From positions 1-64,000 of the forward strand of contig JBKECO010000001.1 of the NCBI GenBank assembly GCA_047974745.1: a DNA stretch of 64,000 nucleotides, given 5' to 3'. Origin of the DNA: JBKECO01 sp047974745. GTDB lineage: Bacteria > Bacillota > Clostridia > Lachnospirales > Lachnospiraceae. The stretch's first letter is position 1, and each line of letters begins with the position of its first letter. A model generated the notes under the pieces. It searched no databases. It saw nothing but the letters and a program-made list of their open reading frames with translations, and was not told where the DNA came from. The translations under genes and the position numbers were made by a program. Positions 26,337-34,304 of this stretch are shown piece after piece.

Positions 26337-27194
26337 ATGTGGTTAGCAGATCAATGGAAAAATTATGAAGTCATAGATTGCTCCGATGGAGAAAAACTGG
26401 AACGTTGGGGAAAGTACACACTACTTCGTCCTGACCCACAGGTCATCTGGAATACTCCAAAATCCCATCCTTCCTGGAAAAAATTGAACGCCCATTATCA
26501 TAGAAGCAGTAAGGGCGGCGGTGAATGGCAGTTCTTTGATCTCCCTCAACAGTGGAGCGTGAACTACAAGAACCTCACGTTTCAGTTAAAGCCTTTCAGC
26601 TTCAAGCATACCGGTCTCTTCCCAGAACAGGCTGCAAATTGGGACTGGTTCTCGAACAAGATCCAAAAAGCCGGCAGACCGATCAAAGTCTTGAACCTCT
26701 TCGCCTATACCGGAGGTGCCACACTTTCTGCTGCAGCAGCAGGCGCTGCAGTCACACATGTTGATGCATCAAAGGGTATGGTGAACTGGGCAAAAGAAAA
26801 TGCAGCTTCTTCCGGACTTTTGGCAGCACCAATCAGATGGATCGTAGATGACTGCGTTAAATTCGTAGAGCGTGAAATTCGCAGAGGAAACCGATATGAT
26901 GCCATCATCATGGATCCACCTTCTTATGGAAGAGGTCCAAAGGGTGAGATCTGGAAAATCGAAGAATCCATCTTTCCTTTTCTGCAGCTTTGCGTAAACC
27001 TACTATCAGAGGAACCCCTTTTCTTTCTGATCAACTCCTATACCACCGGTCTGCAGCCCGCAGTCCTGGCATACATGCTTGGCACTGAGCTTCAAAAGTT
27101 CGGCGGTAAGGTAACTGCTGACGAAGTGGGGCTTCCTGTCACATCCAACGGGCTTGTTCTGCCCTGTGGTGCATCCGGACGGTTTGAGATTTGA
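26337..27194 (+). CDS. class I SAM-dependent methyltransferase, RlmI/YccW-like
   Basis: 285 residues. The SAM-binding motif VLNLFAYTGGATLSAAAAGA (about 120-140), VTHVDASKGMVNWAKENA, and the catalytic-type motif IIMDPPSYGRGPKGE belong to the family of 23S rRNA (cytosine-C5) methyltransferases such as RlmI. Unlike RlmI it lacks an N-terminal PUA domain and has only a short leading region, so the substrate could be rRNA or something else. It follows the EamA gene in the same direction; the functional link is unknown. Confidence 0.82.
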   Translation: MWLADQWKNYEVIDCSDGEKLERWGKYTLLRPDPQVIWNTPKSHPSWKKLNAHYHRSSKGGGEWQFFDLPQQWSVNYKNLTFQLKPFSFKHTGLFPEQAANWDWFSNKIQKAGRPIKVLNLFAYTGGATLSAAAAGAAVTHVDASKGMVNWAKENAASSGLLAAPIRWIVDDCVKFVEREIRRGNRYDAIIMDPPSYGRGPKGEIWKIEESIFPFLQLCVNLLSEEPLFFLINSYTTGLQPAVLAYMLGTELQKFGGKVTADEVGLPVTSNGLVLPCGASGRFEI

Positions 27195-27211
27195 TAGCAC
27201 ACACCCTTAGA

Positions 27212-27838
27212 TTATCGTACAAAATTCGTTCTGCTGCCGTATTCATTCATTGGAGTCTGGATTCCCATCTTCTTTCCAGCTTCAAGGCACTTTAGCATCC
27301 ATGCCATATTTCTGCCAAGATTTCTCATGATCTGAACACCTTCCTGATCTTCCTTCACATCTTCTGCACGAACACCATGGACCATGTTCCAGTAGGAGGA
27401 TGAAACCACTGGCATCTCTGCAATCGTAAAATATTTATTCATGACATCTAAAGAAGCTGTTGTTCCTGCTCTTCTCGCAGAAACGATTGCAGCTCCTGGT
27501 TTGAACAGGAAGGCACTTTTACTGGAATAGAACATGCGGTCAAGAGCACTCAGTATCCGTCCGCTTGGATGAGCATAATAGACCGGCGTTCCAAAAATAA
27601 ATCCATCCGCTTCTTTCGCCTTTTGAATCAGTTCGTTTATAATATCATCATTGAATACACATCCTTCGTATTTCGTGTTGCATTGTCGGCAGTTGATGCA
27701 GTCCCGCAGCGGTGCATTCCCGATGGATACGATTTCGGTTTCGATATTTTGCTCCTGTAACACCATTGCCACTTCATTCAAGGCAGTGAATGTGCATCCT
27801 TTTGGTGCAGAGCTTCCATTGATCAGTAATACTTTCAT
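27212..27838 (-). CDS. flavodoxin-fold NAD(P)H-dependent FMN oxidoreductase
   Basis: 208 residues from the ATG at 27838 (MKVLLINGSSAPKGCTFTAL), preceded by AAGGAAGGA; reading further upstream adds unrelated sequence. The N-terminus is a flavodoxin-like FMN phosphate-binding loop, followed by a cysteine cluster (LRDCINCRQCNTKYEGCVF, about 52-70) common in the NADPH-dependent FMN reductase / iron-sulfur flavoprotein group, and FGTPVYYAHPSGRIL. It probably reduces quinones, nitro- or azo-compounds, or other small acceptors; the exact substrate is not readable. Possibly in an operon with the acetyltransferase gene 49 bases upstream. Confidence 0.85.
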   Translation of the reverse strand: MKVLLINGSSAPKGCTFTALNEVAMVLQEQNIETEIVSIGNAPLRDCINCRQCNTKYEGCVFNDDIINELIQKAKEADGFIFGTPVYYAHPSGRILSALDRMFYSSKSAFLFKPGAAIVSARRAGTTASLDVMNKYFTIAEMPVVSSSYWNMVHGVRAEDVKEDQEGVQIMRNLGRNMAWMLKCLEAGKKMGIQTPMNEYGSRTNFVR

Positions 27839-27887
27839 CTTGATATCCTTCCTTTTCAACGACTTGCTTTTCAATTTGGTACCAGTT

Positions 27888-28436
27888 TCAAATGAGTTCC
27901 AGTTCCGAAAGCGGAATAAACGGCATTGGCGGTACGTTATGCTCTGCAATGGTTTTTTCCATCCATACCATATCATACCAGGCACCATTCTTATAACCAC
28001 ATTTATGAAAATGTCCAATCGTAGTATATCCGTTCTTTACGTGAAATGCGATACTTTCCGGATTCGGAAATGCAATGCATGCATTCAGATTCGTCACATT
28101 CTGTTTTAACAATATTTTTCCCAGCTCCTGATATAATTCTTTCGCTACTCCGGTGCCCATTGCCTGCGGTGCAAGGTATATCGTAGTTTCAACAGACCAG
28201 TCATACGCTGCCCTTGCTTTGAATACTCCGGCATATGCATATCCACAGATTCTGCCATGATCCTCAGCAACTAAAAATGGATATTTATTTAGTGTTGATG
28301 TGATCCTTTGCTCGAACTCTGTCGGATCTGGAACTTCATATTCAAAAGAAATCCCTGTGTTCGTTACATACGGTGCATAGATAGAAAGTATCTCTTTTGT
28401 GTCTGTGCTTTTAGCCATTCTAATACTGCATTTCAT
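27888..28436 (-). CDS. GNAT N-acetyltransferase, phosphinothricin-acetyltransferase-like
   Basis: 182 residues from the ATG at 28436 (MKCSIRMAKSTDTKEILSIY), which has GGGAG eight bases upstream. Blocks GISFEYEVPDPTEFEQRI, GYAYAGVFKARAAYDWSVE and YLAPQAMGTGVAKELYQELG match the Pat/YwnH-type GNATs that acetylate the amine of phosphinothricin-like or methionine-sulfoximine-like molecules. The acetyl-CoA loop is the QAMGTGVAKEL segment. The real substrate is not determined. Confidence 0.87.
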   Translation of the reverse strand: MKCSIRMAKSTDTKEILSIYAPYVTNTGISFEYEVPDPTEFEQRITSTLNKYPFLVAEDHGRICGYAYAGVFKARAAYDWSVETTIYLAPQAMGTGVAKELYQELGKILLKQNVTNLNACIAFPNPESIAFHVKNGYTTIGHFHKCGYKNGAWYDMVWMEKTIAEHNVPPMPFIPLSELELI

Positions 28437-28580
28437 AATCGTTCTCCCTTGTAATTTTGGCAGGGTCAATGTTTTCTCCCTGCCCTATTCTAAAACATTG
28501 AAAATCACCACAATCAATTAATAATATACCACAATTTTCACCAATAACATATAAATAAGTAGATTCAGATCAAATAATTC

Positions 28581-28609
28581 TTGTATCTTTCCTACTTATT
28601 CCCTATAAT
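28581..28609 (+). promoter_or_regulatory. promoter of the GGDEF/HD-GYP gene
   Basis: TTGTAT at 28581-28586, 17-base spacer, TATAAT at 28604-28609. Transcription would start near 28616, leaving a leader of about 94 bases with no recognised cyclic-di-GMP riboswitch. Confidence 0.7.
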
Positions 28610-28709
28610 ACAAAGATAACGTAAGCACTTCGAAAAAATCCATACAATAAAACAGCATTATAATTGCAGATTATATACAATTTCTTAATATCATTGCAAG
28701 GGGAGGCAT

Positions 28710-31298
28710 ATGTTTTTTAAGATTCGTATTAAATTACTAGTTCTGGTTCTGCCAATTATTATTCTTTCTATGTTCGCCAGTTATGTGGTCAGCAGCAGTG
28801 TGAGCAGAACTATTCTTGATAATGAAATCAACGACAGGATCGTGACCCAGCAGCAATTACAGGCGTCCGAAATTGAAAATAAGCTAAATACCGCCAGAAG
28901 CATCTCGGATGATCTGGCTTCTTTTGTTACTCACACGTATCATGAGGAAACTCTGGCCAACTACGAATCCCTTCTTGAATCTGTAATACAGGATGATCCA
29001 TTTATTCTGGGGGCTGGAATCTGGTTCGAACCCTATGCCTACTTATCCCCTATCAAATATGCCGGTCCTTATGTATACAAGACCGGTGGAACTATAAAGG
29101 CGACTTATGAGTACAGCAATGTGTATTATGATTATTTTTCCCAGCCTTATTATACACTTGCCAAGGAAGAGGGTTCTGTCATATTCACAGAGCCTTATTA
29201 TGACTCCATATCCGGTCTGTATATGATCACCTGCTCGCACCCGATCTATGATAACGGAAATTTCATCGGATGTGCAACAGTAGATGTCCGACTTTCGAGA
29301 TTGCAAGAGCTGATGTCATCCTATACCAATGACACGCATGCGCAGCTCTTCATTATCGAGGAGGACGGAAGGGTCATTGCCGAAAACACCAATTCAACGC
29401 CAGAAATGGAACGGTATCTGTCGGAGCTCGATGCAAAGATATTTACACTTTTACCAGATCAGGATTACCTTTCCTATCAGGATCAATCCAATAACAGCTA
29501 CCGAATTTACTATGATGCATTAGAAAGTCTGGACTGGGATCTTTTTTATGTACTTCCCGAGGATTCTATCCGTGCACCGATCAAATCACTTTTTTATTCT
29601 TTTGCTGTGATTTGTATCCTAACGATCCTATTTATTTCGCTCGTCATCATCATTATCGTATCCCTGAATATAAACCGTCCCATCCGAGGGCTGAACGAGG
29701 AATTTGAAAAGATCGGAAATAATTCCTATAGCACTGAACTCACTAAGGTACTTGTTAATAGAAAAGATGAATTTGGCGTACTGGGTCATTCTTTGCAAAA
29801 TATGAAAAAGCAGCTCAAAAGCTATCAAACACGTCTAGAGGATTCCCTGGAAGAAAATATTGCGTTCGGGGAGGAAATCACGGAACAGAACGATATTTTA
29901 ACGAGCAATGAAGAAAAGCTTATGAAAGCACTTCAATACAATGCCTCCATGCTGGCTGCCATCCCGGATGCTGTACTTTTGCTCTCTAAAGATGGACGTG
30001 TCATTGATATTCTTGGCGCTACGAATGTACATAATATTAATTATCTTGAATTTAAAGGAAGATACTTATTTGAATTTCTCAGACAGGATATCTCTTCTGC
30101 AGCAATGACACTGATCCATAATGTTTCCATACATGGAACTGTAGAGATTTTAGAGTACTATCTGGATCTTGGTCATGGAAGGGAATATTTTGAAGCGCGA
30201 GTCTCAAAGTGCTTTGATGACAAAGTCCTTGCTGTTTCAAGGAGTGTAACAGAGAATAAAAATCACTTACAGGAAATCGAATTTTTAAGTTATCACGATC
30301 AGGTGACGGGGCTGCATAATAGGCGATATTATGATATGACGCTTTCGAATCTGCTGCGCAACAGGCAATTTCCGATTAGCATCGTGATATCCGATGTGAA
30401 TGGGCTAAAAGTAATCAACGACTCCTTTGGTCATGATCACGGTGATATTCTGCTGCAGAAGTTCGCGAATATTTTAAAGAATTCGGATGTGGATATGCAA
30501 TATATAGCCCGTACTGGCGGAGATGAATTTATTGTTCTGCTTCCAGGTTATAATGAATTGCAGACCGAGGAATACCTGAGGAATCTGGCGGAGGAGTGTA
30601 ATAAAGAGGTGATCAATGGTATCTCTATCTCTGTTTCCTTTGGTTTTTCTACTATACACAATGAGCAGGATTCAGCCCAGACCCTGATCAAGCAGGCCGA
30701 AGATCAGATGTATCAGAATAAAATGTTGGAAGCCCCCAGCCGAAAAAGCAAGATCGTTGATATCATTATCAGTACACTTCAGTCAAAAAATCCCAGAGAA
30801 CAGTTCCACTCCGACCGTGTTGCAGATCTTTGTGAAGCTATGGCTTACTCCTTGGAACTACCCCAGAGTATTGTGTTAAAAACACGAAGTGCAGCTCTTT
30901 TACATGATATTGGCAAAATCGGAATTCCCGAAACACTGCTGAATAAACCAGGGTATCTGACGGAGGATGAATATACGACCATAAAAAAACACCCGGAGAT
31001 CGGGTATCGTATCCTGCAGTCTTCCTCCGATCTGTCAGATATTTCAGAAATCATTCTTTCACATCACGAAAGATGGGACGGTACCGGTTATCCTCGCAGT
31101 CTGTATGGGGAAGAGATCCCATATATTTCAAGAATGATCTCCATAGCGGATTCCTACGACGCCATGACAAGTGATCGGAGTTATCGTAATGCAATCGATG
31201 AAAAAACTGCCGCTGAGGAGATATTAAGATGTGCCGGAACGCAATTTGATCCAGAATTAGCCGCCTACTTTGTGCACAGTGTATTAAAATTGAAATAG
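28710..31298 (+). CDS. membrane cache-sensor protein with GGDEF and HD-GYP domains (cyclic-di-GMP turnover)
   Basis: 862 residues with a GGGGAGG ribosome binding site. Order: membrane segment 7-29, an extracytoplasmic dCache-type sensor (about 40-285, with PYYDSISGLYMITCSHPIYD), a second membrane segment (about 292-318), HAMP (about 320-370), coiled coil, a PAS-like region (about 400-510), GGDEF (about 525-680) and HD-GYP (about 690-855). Both catalytic motifs are intact: ARTGGDEF, and HDIGKIG with GTGYP. No RxxD inhibitory site precedes GGDEF. It may both make and degrade cyclic-di-GMP, or one domain may regulate the other. Monocistronic, ending at the terminator at 31318. Confidence 0.93.
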   Translation: MFFKIRIKLLVLVLPIIILSMFASYVVSSSVSRTILDNEINDRIVTQQQLQASEIENKLNTARSISDDLASFVTHTYHEETLANYESLLESVIQDDPFILGAGIWFEPYAYLSPIKYAGPYVYKTGGTIKATYEYSNVYYDYFSQPYYTLAKEEGSVIFTEPYYDSISGLYMITCSHPIYDNGNFIGCATVDVRLSRLQELMSSYTNDTHAQLFIIEEDGRVIAENTNSTPEMERYLSELDAKIFTLLPDQDYLSYQDQSNNSYRIYYDALESLDWDLFYVLPEDSIRAPIKSLFYSFAVICILTILFISLVIIIIVSLNINRPIRGLNEEFEKIGNNSYSTELTKVLVNRKDEFGVLGHSLQNMKKQLKSYQTRLEDSLEENIAFGEEITEQNDILTSNEEKLMKALQYNASMLAAIPDAVLLLSKDGRVIDILGATNVHNINYLEFKGRYLFEFLRQDISSAAMTLIHNVSIHGTVEILEYYLDLGHGREYFEARVSKCFDDKVLAVSRSVTENKNHLQEIEFLSYHDQVTGLHNRRYYDMTLSNLLRNRQFPISIVISDVNGLKVINDSFGHDHGDILLQKFANILKNSDVDMQYIARTGGDEFIVLLPGYNELQTEEYLRNLAEECNKEVINGISISVSFGFSTIHNEQDSAQTLIKQAEDQMYQNKMLEAPSRKSKIVDIIISTLQSKNPREQFHSDRVADLCEAMAYSLELPQSIVLKTRSAALLHDIGKIGIPETLLNKPGYLTEDEYTTIKKHPEIGYRILQSSSDLSDISEIILSHHERWDGTGYPRSLYGEEIPYISRMISIADSYDAMTSDRSYRNAIDEKTAAEEILRCAGTQFDPELAAYFVHSVLKLK

Positions 31299-31317
31299 GA
31301 TAGTTAATTTGAATAGA

Positions 31318-31378
31318 AAAACACCGCCCACAGCAGACAAGCTAAGTTCCTTTATCTTCTGACTGCAGGCGGTGTTTT
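31318..31378. terminator. bidirectional terminator between the GGDEF/HD-GYP gene and the APC permease gene
   Basis: Arms AAAACACCGCC (31318-31328) and GGCGGTGTTTT (31368-31378) are perfect 11-base complements, with short inner GCAG/CTGC pairing. A U-run follows on both strands. It serves both converging transcripts; the permease stop codon is at 31380. Confidence 0.9.
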
Positions 31379-31379
31379 G

Positions 31380-32786
31380 TTATGCCAGTTCCTTCACATT
31401 TATGACAGGATCCTCCCTAATCAGCGATTTTTCATTGATTTCATCCAGACTGGGCCTGGCCAGGAGAGATGCTTTTTTAATAAATTTGATCCAGCCCACT
31501 GCATAGACAAGCATAACGATCAGGAGAATTACATAGATCCTGTAAATAAATGTCTTTGTATCGCCTTCCGCAATATTCCAGATCATAAATATATTTCCCA
31601 ATATAACGATGATCTGTGGAATGCCGGCAAAATTGAGCTTTTTATTACGTCCCACTGCTTCTGGATATTTTTTCCGCAGGATCAGAGTCGATATACATAC
31701 AAGTATATAGGATGTCAGCCAGAAGCAGGAAGCAGCCAACAGCAAAGGTGTCAGACCGGAACTCTCGGTCAGACCAGATATAACGATAAAAGCAATTGTT
31801 CCACCAATCAAAATGATCCCAGCTACAGGCGTGTCGAATTTATTCTTTTTAGCAAAAACACTCGGAAGCATTTCTGCCTCTGCCATACCACTTAAGATTC
31901 TGGTCACGCTGCCAAGCACTGTGTTAATTGTGCTGACACCGGCAAGCATCGTAACAATTCCGATCCAGTAACTTCCTACTTTTCCCAGCATATTTTCCGC
32001 AAAGATCAAGTGAGGCATCGTTGAAGTGCTAAGTTCCTCAAAAGAAACATAATTGCCCATTGCATTTCCAAGCAGTGACTGAACAACAAACAATAGCACC
32101 AGACTGATGATCATAGCTAATGGAATTATTTTTCTTGGATTCTTAATGTCTTTCGAAACCGGAATAATGAACTCGATTCCGATAAAGAGCCAAAACGCCA
32201 GGGCAGAGAGTGAAATAAGCCCACCTATTCCTGAAACCACCGGTGTCGTCTGTGCAGCTGCAGAAATCGCTTCGCCAGTGCCTAATCGGAATGTTCCCAT
32301 CAGTCCGAGTACAATAAAGGATCCAATCAAAAGCACGACAACAACATTCTGAATCTTTGCGAACATATCCACGCCCATCCAGTTAATTACCATCAGAATC
32401 AGCAGTAGGGCAGTGGCAATTACCCAGGGTGAGACCATTGGCAAAAAAGTTAGATGTAGTACATAACCACACATTGCCATTTCTGCTGCACCTGCCAGCA
32501 TATTTGTAACTACATAGGCAGACAGATTGGAAACTATGGAGGCCACAGGACCCAGTCCCACCAGGGTATACTGACCCAGTCCGCCTTCCACGCCCGGCAT
32601 AATATTGTGAAGCTCGCTAAGGGTAAGAGCTAGCAGACTGTTGATAATTACAACAATGAACATTGGCAAAATAAAGCTCTTCCCCGCCAATCCGATCCCG
32701 GTTCCAAGTGACAACAGACAGCTCGTTGCTACGATAAGTCCCACACAGATGCAAACAGCACTGAACAGACCTAATTTCTTCTTCAT
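31380..32786 (-). CDS. APC-family amino acid permease
   Basis: 468 residues from the ATG at 32786 (MKKKLGLFSAVCICVGLIVA), preceded by AAAGGAG. About 12 membrane helices; the first begins with the APC-type glycine-rich stretch, and IGIEFIIPVSKDIKNPRKI is the typical cytoplasmic loop. Imports an amino acid or amine in symport. It is the last gene behind the multi-subunit flavin dehydrogenase operon, so it probably brings in the substrate of that enzyme. A hairpin at 32815 separates it from the upstream gene and may lower its expression. Confidence 0.9.
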   Translation of the reverse strand: MKKKLGLFSAVCICVGLIVATSCLLSLGTGIGLAGKSFILPMFIVVIINSLLALTLSELHNIMPGVEGGLGQYTLVGLGPVASIVSNLSAYVVTNMLAGAAEMAMCGYVLHLTFLPMVSPWVIATALLLILMVINWMGVDMFAKIQNVVVVLLIGSFIVLGLMGTFRLGTGEAISAAAQTTPVVSGIGGLISLSALAFWLFIGIEFIIPVSKDIKNPRKIIPLAMIISLVLLFVVQSLLGNAMGNYVSFEELSTSTMPHLIFAENMLGKVGSYWIGIVTMLAGVSTINTVLGSVTRILSGMAEAEMLPSVFAKKNKFDTPVAGIILIGGTIAFIVISGLTESSGLTPLLLAASCFWLTSYILVCISTLILRKKYPEAVGRNKKLNFAGIPQIIVILGNIFMIWNIAEGDTKTFIYRIYVILLIVMLVYAVGWIKFIKKASLLARPSLDEINEKSLIREDPVINVKELA

Positions 32787-32814
32787 AAAGTTTCTCCTTT
32801 TCATTCTTAAATGC

Positions 32815-32845
32815 ACAAAAGGTGCCGCAAATGCGACACCTTTGT
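32815..32845 (-). terminator. hairpin between the dehydrogenase genes and the permease gene
   Basis: Arms ACAAAAGGTG (32815-32824) and CACCTTTGT (32837-32845) with an inner CGCA/TGCG stem. On the minus strand the hairpin is followed by GCATTTAAG, so the U-tract is poor. It may allow partial read-through into the permease gene 28 bases further on. Confidence 0.6.
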
Positions 32846-32854
32846 CGGGTTTCT

Positions 32855-33982
32855 CTATATTTTCGCTGCGAACCTGTCATATCTGAAATCTGAGATATCT
32901 AGACAGGTCTCTTCGCCTACAGCCATTTGTGACAGAATCGTTCCAACCGTTGGCGCAATTCCAAATCCATGTCCGGAAAAGGCACTTGCAATAATCAGCC
33001 CGGGGACTTCCTCCACTTTACTGATCACAGGTACATGATCTACACACTCATCCATCCATCCTGCCCAGCTGCGAACAATTTTCACATGTTCAAGGATTGG
33101 AAAATATTTCATGATTCCACGGCAGATACAGGGAGCTGTTATACTTGACGTAGTTGGTGTCCCATTGTCCCCATTCACGCCCTCATGCCCAGAAGAGCCT
33201 CCAAATACAAAGGATCCATGGGTGCTTTGATGTCCGTAAAAGTCTGCCATTGCTGTTCCAAGCATCTGGTAGAACATAGGCGGCATTGCCTCTGTTACAA
33301 GTACCTCCAGCAGTGCCTGATTCATCGGAATATCAACTCCTACTGTGTTTGCGATTCTCCTGCTGTCATATCCTGCTGCAAGAATAACTGTCTCGCCCTC
33401 GTATACATTGTCTTTTGTAAGAACTTGTCTTGCATTCCCCTTGATTTTACGAATTTCAACTACCTCTTCATCCGTTATGAATCGGGCTCCAAGCATTCGT
33501 GCCTTGCGATAATACGCCAGTGTGGCAAGCATTGGATTCGCATGTCCATCCGTTGGGCACCAGCTCGCTCCGATGACTTCATCCGAAAGATATCCGCAGA
33601 TTTCTCTGCACGCATCTGCATCAATCATTGTTACATCCAGACCGCAGGAGACAGCATTATCGGTCAATCCATTCAGGATACGAATGTGATCCTGGGTCTT
33701 GCCCAGTCTCAGATTTCCTTCCTGATAGTATTCGACATCCATCTCCAGCTCTTGGGACAAGTTAGGCCATAGATTTTTAACGCCATACATCGCCAATGGA
33801 AGCTCTCTTTTATCCCTTCCAGACTGTCTGACGCCGCCACCATTTCTGCTAGAACCACCGTTCCCGATATGATTGCTTTTTTCTAATACAATGACAGAGC
33901 ATCCTTTTTTGGTCAGATAGTAGGCTGCTGAATTTCCGATAATTCCGCCGCCAATAATTATGACATCAGCACTTTGGTGCAT
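32855..33982 (-). CDS. FAD-dependent D-amino-acid-oxidase-fold dehydrogenase subunit (HcnC/opine oxidase beta-like)
   Basis: 375 residues from the ATG at 33982, eight bases after GGAGGT. N-terminal Rossmann motif VIIIGGGIIGNSAAYYLTKK, then GGSSRNGGGVRQSGRD and a C-terminal FAD motif (IIASAFSGHGFGIAPTVG). This is the DAO fold of sarcosine, glycine and opine oxidases and of the beta subunit of dye-linked proline dehydrogenase; it oxidises the C-N bond of an amino acid or amine. With the three iron-sulfur/flavin subunits upstream it should form one complex. Its start lies one base after the stop of the preceding gene. Substrate unknown. Confidence 0.9.
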   Translation of the reverse strand: MHQSADVIIIGGGIIGNSAAYYLTKKGCSVIVLEKSNHIGNGGSSRNGGGVRQSGRDKRELPLAMYGVKNLWPNLSQELEMDVEYYQEGNLRLGKTQDHIRILNGLTDNAVSCGLDVTMIDADACREICGYLSDEVIGASWCPTDGHANPMLATLAYYRKARMLGARFITDEEVVEIRKIKGNARQVLTKDNVYEGETVILAAGYDSRRIANTVGVDIPMNQALLEVLVTEAMPPMFYQMLGTAMADFYGHQSTHGSFVFGGSSGHEGVNGDNGTPTTSSITAPCICRGIMKYFPILEHVKIVRSWAGWMDECVDHVPVISKVEEVPGLIIASAFSGHGFGIAPTVGTILSQMAVGEETCLDISDFRYDRFAAKI

Positions 33983-33983
33983 A

Positions 33984-34304
33984 TCAGCATACCTCCTTTG
34001 CAAAGACCTTCATTTCAATCGGTCTCATCGGCGCCCTGGATTCAGCAGGTTCTAATTCCATTTGAGGAACCTGTAATTCAGCAGCTACGATTGCCTTTAC
34101 CAGTCTTCCACAAGTCTGTCCCTGACATAATCCCATCCCGGTACGCAGATATCTGCGAATTTCCGTCAGTGTATACATTCCATCATAGACTGCCCGGCGA
34201 ATTTCTCCTTTTGTAATTTCCTCACATCTGCAGATGATCATCCCATCATCCGCTTTTGTCTGAAAAGGTTCTGTACTTTTGCTTCTGTCTGATAATCGGT
34301 TCAA
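33984..34304 (-). CDS. small BFD-like [2Fe-2S] subunit of the dehydrogenase complex
   Basis: 106 residues. BFD-like [2Fe-2S] domain with CRCEEI (about 25-30) and GLCQGQTCGRLV (about 59-70), giving the C-x-C ... C-x4-C ligand pattern. In opine oxidases this domain is usually fused to the C-terminus of the NAD(P)-binding subunit; here it is a separate protein. Its ATG overlaps the stop of the 530-residue subunit by four bases. Expected role: electron transfer between the two flavoproteins. Confidence 0.88.
   Translation of the reverse strand: MNRLSDRSKSTEPFQTKADDGMIICRCEEITKGEIRRAVYDGMYTLTEIRRYLRTGMGLCQGQTCGRLVKAIVAAELQVPQMELEPAESRAPMRPIEMKVFAKEVC

Noticed and set aside
28610..28709. Cyclic-di-GMP riboswitch before the GGDEF/HD-GYP gene
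   Set aside because: The 94-base leader is AT-rich and lacks the GEMM core and tetraloop-receptor features.
32811..33038. Plus-strand 75-codon frame near the permease/oxidoreductase junction
   Set aside because: Antisense to two well-supported genes and spanning the hairpin at 32815; no support as a gene.
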